Shown in pieces: positions 59,407 to 64,000 of a stretch of DNA of 64,000 nt (position 1 is the first letter of the stretch; each line of letters begins with the position of its first letter). The translations under genes were made by a program, and so were the position numbers. The notes below the pieces were generated by a model. That model had not been told where the DNA came from and ran no database searches. It was given only the letters and a program-made list of their open reading frames with translations. The stretch spans positions 124,001 to 188,000 of the forward strand of contig CAWEDV010000004.1 of the NCBI GenBank assembly GCA_963807975.1, read 5' to 3'. Source of the stretch: JAACFF01 sp963807975. Lineage in GTDB: Bacteria; Chloroflexota; Anaerolineae; Promineifilales; Promineifilaceae.

Positions 59407-62367
59407 ATGAATATGACTATTTCCGCTTATCCCCACACAAATCGGCAAGACATTATCGAAGCGAACATCGCCCATACTGACAATGGAACCAAATTGCGAA
59501 ATCGCGACTTACTGAAGCCTGCCGACCGCTTTGTCAAACGACATATCGGACCGCGCAGCCATGATGTCAGCGATATGCTTGATTTCCTAGGTTTACCTTC
59601 CCTTGAAGCGCTAGTTGACGAGGCCATCCCCGACACAATCCGCCTCGACAAACCGCTCAATTTAGAATCCCCGCGCAGCGAATCCGCCGTTCTTGAGGAA
59701 CTACGTGAGCTGGCTGGTAAAAACAAAGTGTTCCGTTCATATATCGGTCAGGGTTACTATGACACGATTACCCCGCCCGTCATCCAGCGCAACATCTTAG
59801 AGAATCCTGGTTGGTATACGCAGTACACGCCTTATCAGGCTGAAATCGCTCAGGGACGGCTGGAAGCGCTGATCAATTTTCAAACGATGATCAGCGATCT
59901 GACCGGGTTAGAAATCGCCAACTCGTCCCTGCTGGATGAAGGCACCGCCGCTGCTGAAGCAATGACCCTTTGCCAGCGCGCCCTACCCCGAAAATCAAAG
60001 GCCAATACCTTTTTTGTGTCGGAATTGTGTCACCCACAGACCATCGCCGTCATTGAGACCCGCGCCGAACCATTAGGCATCAACGTCATTGTCGGCGATC
60101 ATGAATCCTATGATTTCCAAGAGGGGACATTCGGCGTCCTTCTACAATACCCGGCAACATCCGGAGATGTCCTTGACTACAGTCCATTTACGCAGAAAGC
60201 ACATGACGCTGGAGCCTTGGTGGTTGTCGCCGCCGATCTCTTGGCACTGGTTCTGTTGAAAGCGCCTGGCGAATTTGGGGCAGATGTGGCCGTTGGCAAC
60301 AGCCAACGTTTCGGAGTGCCCATGGGCTATGGCGGTCCACATGCCGCCTATATGGCCACCAGTGATGATTTTAAGCGCATTATGCCAGGCCGCTTGATCG
60401 GCGTCTCGGTCGATACGACCGGAAAACCGGCCTACCGACTGGCCCTGCAGACCCGTGAACAGCACATCCGTCGCGACCGGGCGACCAGTAATATTTGCAC
60501 GGCCCAGGTGTTATTGGCCATCATGGCCTCCATGTATGCCGTCTACCATGGTCCGGAAGGTCTGAAGCGCATTGCGAAACGAGTACGCGTTTTTACGGCC
60601 GTATTAGCTGCGGGATTGGAGAAGCTGGGATACGAGCTGAACGAGGCCCCAATCTTTGATACACTCAAAATCAGTAATGGTCCCCTATCACAGGAACAGC
60701 TGCAATACACCGCCTTTGAAAATGAAGTGAATCTGCGTCATTATGATGACGGATCAGTTGGTCTCTCCTTAGATGAAGCAATTAATAACGCCCAATTGCA
60801 GAAGCTGTTTACCGTATTTGGCGCACAACCAGGCACCTTCAGCCTCAGTGAACTGGCTGATGAGGTATCTCTTGCCTATGATGAAGATTTACAACGCACG
60901 AGCGATTTCCTGACCCACCCGGTATTTAATAGTTATCAATCTGAGACAGAGATGCTGCGCTATATTCACCGTCTTCAGGAAAGGGATCTTTCACTTACCC
61001 ATTCCATGATTCCTCTGGGATCATGTACGATGAAGCTCAATGCCACAGCCGAAATGTTGCTTATCACGCTTCCTGAATTTAGCCGCATGCACCCATTTGC
61101 CCCGTTGGACCAAACCAAGGGTTACCTTGAACTCTTCCGGCGTCTAGAATCGTGGTTGGCCGAAATCACCGGCTTTTCTGCCGTCTCGCTGCAGCCCAAT
61201 TCCGGCGCTCAGGGTGAATATGCCGGCATGTTGGTCATTCGCGCCTATCACCACGCCAGAGATGAATCAAACCGTGACATCTGTCTCATCCCCAGCTCAG
61301 CGCATGGAACAAATCCCGCCAGTGCCGTGATGGCTGGGATGAAGGTAGTCGTCGTCAAGTGCGATGACAATGGCAATATCGATGTTGATGATATGCGCGC
61401 CAAAGCTGAAAAACACAGCGCCAATCTCGCGGCGACCATGATCACCTATCCCTCCACTCACGGTGTATTTGAAAAAGAGATCAAGGAAATATGCGAGATC
61501 GTTCATGACCACGGGGGACAGGTGTATCTTGATGGCGCCAATATGAACGCTCAGGTTGGATACACTTCACCGGCGTACATTGGCGCTGATGTCTGTCATC
61601 TGAACCTGCACAAGACCTTCTCCATCCCGCACGGTGGCGGTGGTCCCGGCGTCGGCCCCATTGGCGTGGCTGAACACCTCGCTCCTTTCCTTCCTAACAG
61701 CGTGGTAGTACCCGGTGTAGGCGGTGATAAAGCATTTGGCCCGGTATCCTCCGCACCATGGGGCAGTGCCAGTGTTTTGCCCATTTCCTACGCCTATATT
61801 GCCATGATGGGCGATTGGGGCCTTGCCGTGGCTACCCAGATAGCAATCTTGAACGCCAACTACATCGCTGAAAAGTTGGAACCCCACTACCCCGTCCTTT
61901 ATCGTGGTATTAACAATCGTGTGGCTCATGAGTGCATCATCGAATTACGCCATCTGAAGGATTTCGCCAGTGTGGATGACGTGGCCAAACGGCTTATGGA
62001 TTTTGGCTTCCATGCCCCAACCATGTCCTTCCCTGTTCCTGGGACTCTGATGATTGAACCAACGGAGAGCGAATCTCTCCATGAACTGGACCGTTTCTGC
62101 GAAGCGATGATCACCATACGTGAGGAAATTCGTGACATTGAAAACGGAGTATCCGATCCTGAAAACAATGCCTTGCACAACGCGCCACACACGGCAGAAG
62201 TTGTTACAGCAGATGTGTGGGATCGGCCCTATTCTCGTGAACAGGCAGCCTACCCCGCTCCATGGGTTCGGGAAAGCAAATTCTGGCCCTATGTTGGCCG
62301 GGTTGACAATGTTTATGGCGATCGCAACTTATTCTGTCTTTGCGTTCCCATCGAAGACTACGCCTAG
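59407..62367 (+). CDS. gcvP: Glycine dehydrogenase (decarboxylating), full-length P protein
   Basis: 986 residues, the fused homodimeric form. The PLP lysine is in 'CHLNLHKTFSIPHGGGGPG'. The N-terminal half has 'YDTITPPVIQRNILENPGWYTQYTPYQAEIAQGRLEAL'; the C-terminal half repeats the fold. 'GVSDPENNALHNAPHT' marks the end. It decarboxylates glycine and loads the H-protein lipoyl arm. A T-protein and lipoamide dehydrogenase are not in the window. It is co-regulated with gcvH by the riboswitch. Confidence 0.97.
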   Translation: MNMTISAYPHTNRQDIIEANIAHTDNGTKLRNRDLLKPADRFVKRHIGPRSHDVSDMLDFLGLPSLEALVDEAIPDTIRLDKPLNLESPRSESAVLEELRELAGKNKVFRSYIGQGYYDTITPPVIQRNILENPGWYTQYTPYQAEIAQGRLEALINFQTMISDLTGLEIANSSLLDEGTAAAEAMTLCQRALPRKSKANTFFVSELCHPQTIAVIETRAEPLGINVIVGDHESYDFQEGTFGVLLQYPATSGDVLDYSPFTQKAHDAGALVVVAADLLALVLLKAPGEFGADVAVGNSQRFGVPMGYGGPHAAYMATSDDFKRIMPGRLIGVSVDTTGKPAYRLALQTREQHIRRDRATSNICTAQVLLAIMASMYAVYHGPEGLKRIAKRVRVFTAVLAAGLEKLGYELNEAPIFDTLKISNGPLSQEQLQYTAFENEVNLRHYDDGSVGLSLDEAINNAQLQKLFTVFGAQPGTFSLSELADEVSLAYDEDLQRTSDFLTHPVFNSYQSETEMLRYIHRLQERDLSLTHSMIPLGSCTMKLNATAEMLLITLPEFSRMHPFAPLDQTKGYLELFRRLESWLAEITGFSAVSLQPNSGAQGEYAGMLVIRAYHHARDESNRDICLIPSSAHGTNPASAVMAGMKVVVVKCDDNGNIDVDDMRAKAEKHSANLAATMITYPSTHGVFEKEIKEICEIVHDHGGQVYLDGANMNAQVGYTSPAYIGADVCHLNLHKTFSIPHGGGGPGVGPIGVAEHLAPFLPNSVVVPGVGGDKAFGPVSSAPWGSASVLPISYAYIAMMGDWGLAVATQIAILNANYIAEKLEPHYPVLYRGINNRVAHECIIELRHLKDFASVDDVAKRLMDFGFHAPTMSFPVPGTLMIEPTESESLHELDRFCEAMITIREEIRDIENGVSDPENNALHNAPHTAEVVTADVWDRPYSREQAAYPAPWVRESKFWPYVGRVDNVYGDRNLFCLCVPIEDYA

Positions 62368-62389
62368 TTCGTTCCGTTCAAGCACAATT

Positions 62390-62427
62390 AAAAATGCCCG
62401 GTCGAAAATCGACCGGGCATTTTATTT
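62390..62427 (+). terminator. Rho-independent terminator after gcvP
   Basis: AAAATGCCCGGTCG-AAAA-TCGACCGGGCATTTTATTTT, a perfect stem with a T-rich tail. It ends the gcv operon and also faces the convergent gene on the minus strand. Confidence 0.92.
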
Positions 62428-62455
62428 TCCACAAGCAGTCGGTTCTTTTATGACC

Positions 62456-63331
62456 CTATTCCATTCTGATCGCATTCACAAAATCAACAGGGATCGGCCC
62501 ATTGCTCCAAATGGCAATTGAATCGACGGGAATAGATTCCAAACCCTCAACGAAAGTTACACAGTTGGGTAGATTCGGGCAGCGCTGGTGCATAATTTGT
62601 ACGTGGAAAGTAAATTCATCCACTCCCTCCGCCCGTGCCAGCCGCTGATAACGTTCTCGAGTTTGCATCACGGCCGACAAGCGCGTGCTGGCGTCCTGAT
62701 TTTCAATGAATTTCTGTTCCTGAATGGCCAACCCGCTTACCCCCGCTGCGATCATCGTTCGAATTGCCCCATCACTTAAGCTATCGACAGTGCGCCGCAC
62801 GGGCCCCCACATGAATTTGAAATCTTTCGCAGAAGCCATCTCCGCTGCTCTAGCAATCACATTGACCGTGGGATCGGCGCTGTTCAGCGTGCTCATTTCG
62901 CCAGCCGGAGTCATGCCGGTGCCATTTTCGCTGTTAAAACCAATCGTGGTCACGCCCGCTGCTTTCAACTGATCACTCTGCTGCAGCAATCGCTGCACTT
63001 CACTAATAGAAGTAACCATCAACATTTTTTCAACCGGCGCGTTTAGCTCCAGCATCCCGTTTAGATCCCTTTCGCGAGCATAAACATAGGCTGGACCAAA
63101 CTCAGGACGCCAATTTGACCAGCGCACCATTAAAGGAAGGTGCTCACCAGAGAGATCAGCCGCCGCAGGTACATCACCTTCGTCATCAATTGCAGCGGCA
63201 ATGTCCTCAATTCCATTCTGAGAGAATGCATATTGATCAGCTTGATCGTCTGCAGCCAATGATGATAAGAGGACCACAAAAGTGCCAACCGCGACCAATA
63301 CCAATACTGCAAACGCCTTAAAATTTACCAT
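62456..63331 (-). CDS. Secreted protein of unknown function
   Basis: 291 residues with an N-terminal signal or anchor helix (5-25). The mature part has alternating helix and strand with 'GVTTIGFNSENGTGMTPAGEM' and 'MIAAGVSGLAIQEQKF', suggesting a TIM-barrel-like fold. Two Cys residues near the C-terminus ('RCPNLPNCVTF') could form a disulfide. No family or catalytic set is recognised. A likely role outside the cell cannot be specified. Confidence 0.6.
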   Translation of the reverse strand: MVNFKAFAVLVLVAVGTFVVLLSSLAADDQADQYAFSQNGIEDIAAAIDDEGDVPAAADLSGEHLPLMVRWSNWRPEFGPAYVYARERDLNGMLELNAPVEKMLMVTSISEVQRLLQQSDQLKAAGVTTIGFNSENGTGMTPAGEMSTLNSADPTVNVIARAAEMASAKDFKFMWGPVRRTVDSLSDGAIRTMIAAGVSGLAIQEQKFIENQDASTRLSAVMQTRERYQRLARAEGVDEFTFHVQIMHQRCPNLPNCVTFVEGLESIPVDSIAIWSNGPIPVDFVNAIRME

Positions 63332-63508
63332 TCGTCATTTCCTATTGTCCTATCCATAAAGAGCCGAGGATCGCAACAATAATAGCACAGATGTTCGGTA
63401 ATCGAATGGTGCCTATCACACACTTCTTAGAAATATCGGTTTGACTTATCCCGCCCATACAATGCAGAAATCATTCGGGCGGGTATTGGTGAAATTGAAA
63501 TAGAGTTA

Positions 63509-64000
63509 TCATGTGCGGCGGGCAGTATACTGCAATATCACGCGACCGTTGAAATCACTGATAGTCAAAATGAAAGAGGAAATATTGTACGAGGAGGCCA
63601 TCGGCAGCACTGCAAGGTATGCGCTCTCCTGTTCCATTATGCCCAGTGGATCCGCACATAGGATCTGCGTAGCCGATGGCGCACTGATTGAGATCGAACT
63701 GCTGTCCGTTGTATAGGTGCTCGTGTACGTATTGCAGCCCGACGAACCAGTAAGCTGGCCATCGGTGCCAAAATCGGCCGTTATGGAACTGCCTGGAATT
63801 AGAGCGACTGTAGCGCCAACCCCGTCAAAATAGGATTCCAGGAACCATGTTGTCCCTTGCAGCGGCAAATCAGTTGAAGATTCGTTAACGGTCACAATTT
63901 GCTCTTCAGTTACCAACTGGCCGTTACGCCCGGCAACGCTTAATAGGTACGTGTAGGATCCGGCACTGTTTAGACAATCTTGAATGCTGCCACTAAAAGG
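63509..64000 (-). CDS. META-domain secreted protein, C-terminal part (cut by window edge)
   Basis: The frame continues through the right edge, so the 5' end is missing; 163 codons plus a stop are visible. The first part is the end of a beta-sandwich (Ig-like) repeat ('GSYTYLLSVAGRNGQ'). Then comes a META/HslJ-like domain: 'LQGTTWFLESYFDG', 'ITADFGTDGQLTGSSGCNTYTSTYT' and 'TQILCADPLGIMEQESAYLAVL'. META domains occur in secreted or lipoproteins, often stress-related. A TTG within the gene is not a true start. Confidence 0.8.
   Translation of the reverse strand, partial: PFSGSIQDCLNSAGSYTYLLSVAGRNGQLVTEEQIVTVNESSTDLPLQGTTWFLESYFDGVGATVALIPGSSITADFGTDGQLTGSSGCNTYTSTYTTDSSSISISAPSATQILCADPLGIMEQESAYLAVLPMASSYNISSFILTISDFNGRVILQYTARRT

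Overview
The window looks like a contig piece from an uncultured Chloroflexota bacterium (Anaerolineae/Caldilineae-like). This is inferred from gene content: an archaeal-type upper mevalonate module (HMG-CoA reductase, HMG-CoA synthase, thiolase, DUF35 protein), a large multiheme cytochrome inventory with its own maturation genes, split methylmalonyl-CoA mutase, secreted kelch and META-domain proteins, and DinB/DfsB-like small proteins. There is no rRNA gene to confirm it. No insertion sequence, prophage or CRISPR array is visible.

Layout. 0-4 kb: cell-envelope glycosyltransferases, a membrane-anchored repeat protein and an unusual LuxR-type HTH/transmembrane/kelch protein. 4-10.7 kb (minus strand): a cytochrome c maturation operon (ccmE, ccmF, ccmH, ccmG, a CcmI-like zinc-ribbon protein) ending with a diheme cytochrome c. 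11-12.5 kb: a DinB-like protein and YgfZ. 12.5-24.3 kb: a respiratory island made of an octaheme hydroxylamine-oxidoreductase-family lipoprotein with its NrfH-type tetraheme quinol dehydrogenase, a Crp/Fnr regulator, a LysR-octaheme-FeS-NrfD operon and, divergently, a dodecaheme lipoprotein followed by a lipoprotein with six rhodanese domains. With the diheme protein this gives 34 CXXCH heme sites between 4 and 22 kb. 24.6-28.6 kb: gyrA and a membrane-anchored reductive-dehalogenase-like protein. 28.6-34.8 kb: a BMP-type nucleoside/simple-sugar ABC importer with a GNAT fusion protein. 35-36.5 kb: a B12-binding radical SAM protein. 36.6-40.8 kb: the mevalonate genes. 40.8-49.8 kb: small envelope proteins, signal peptidase I, tRNA-Lys, hydantoinase, methylmalonyl-CoA mutase and epimerase, and a probable structured RNA. 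49.8-58.5 kb: housekeeping genes (NYN nuclease, UvrD/PcrA, tRNA-Glu, UbiB kinase, signal peptidase II, CHAD protein, alanine racemase). 58.5-62.4 kb: a tandem glycine riboswitch driving gcvH and gcvP. The right edge holds two secreted proteins.

The most interesting signal is selenocysteine decoding. Two genes carry in-frame UGA codons that conventional gene calling would treat as stops: the dodecaheme cytochrome (UGA at 20397, between two glycine-rich halves) and the radical SAM protein (tandem UGA UGA at 36434, followed by Ala-Glu-Pro and ten further codons). Each UGA is followed, at the distance typical of bacterial SECIS elements, by a perfect hairpin with the same GUU apical loop. If correct, the island contains a selenoprotein multiheme cytochrome paired with a hexa-rhodanese lipoprotein, suggesting periplasmic sulfur/selenium/tellurium redox chemistry, and the radical SAM protein ends in a tandem Sec-Sec tail.

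The first gene is cut by the left edge and the last gene by the right edge.
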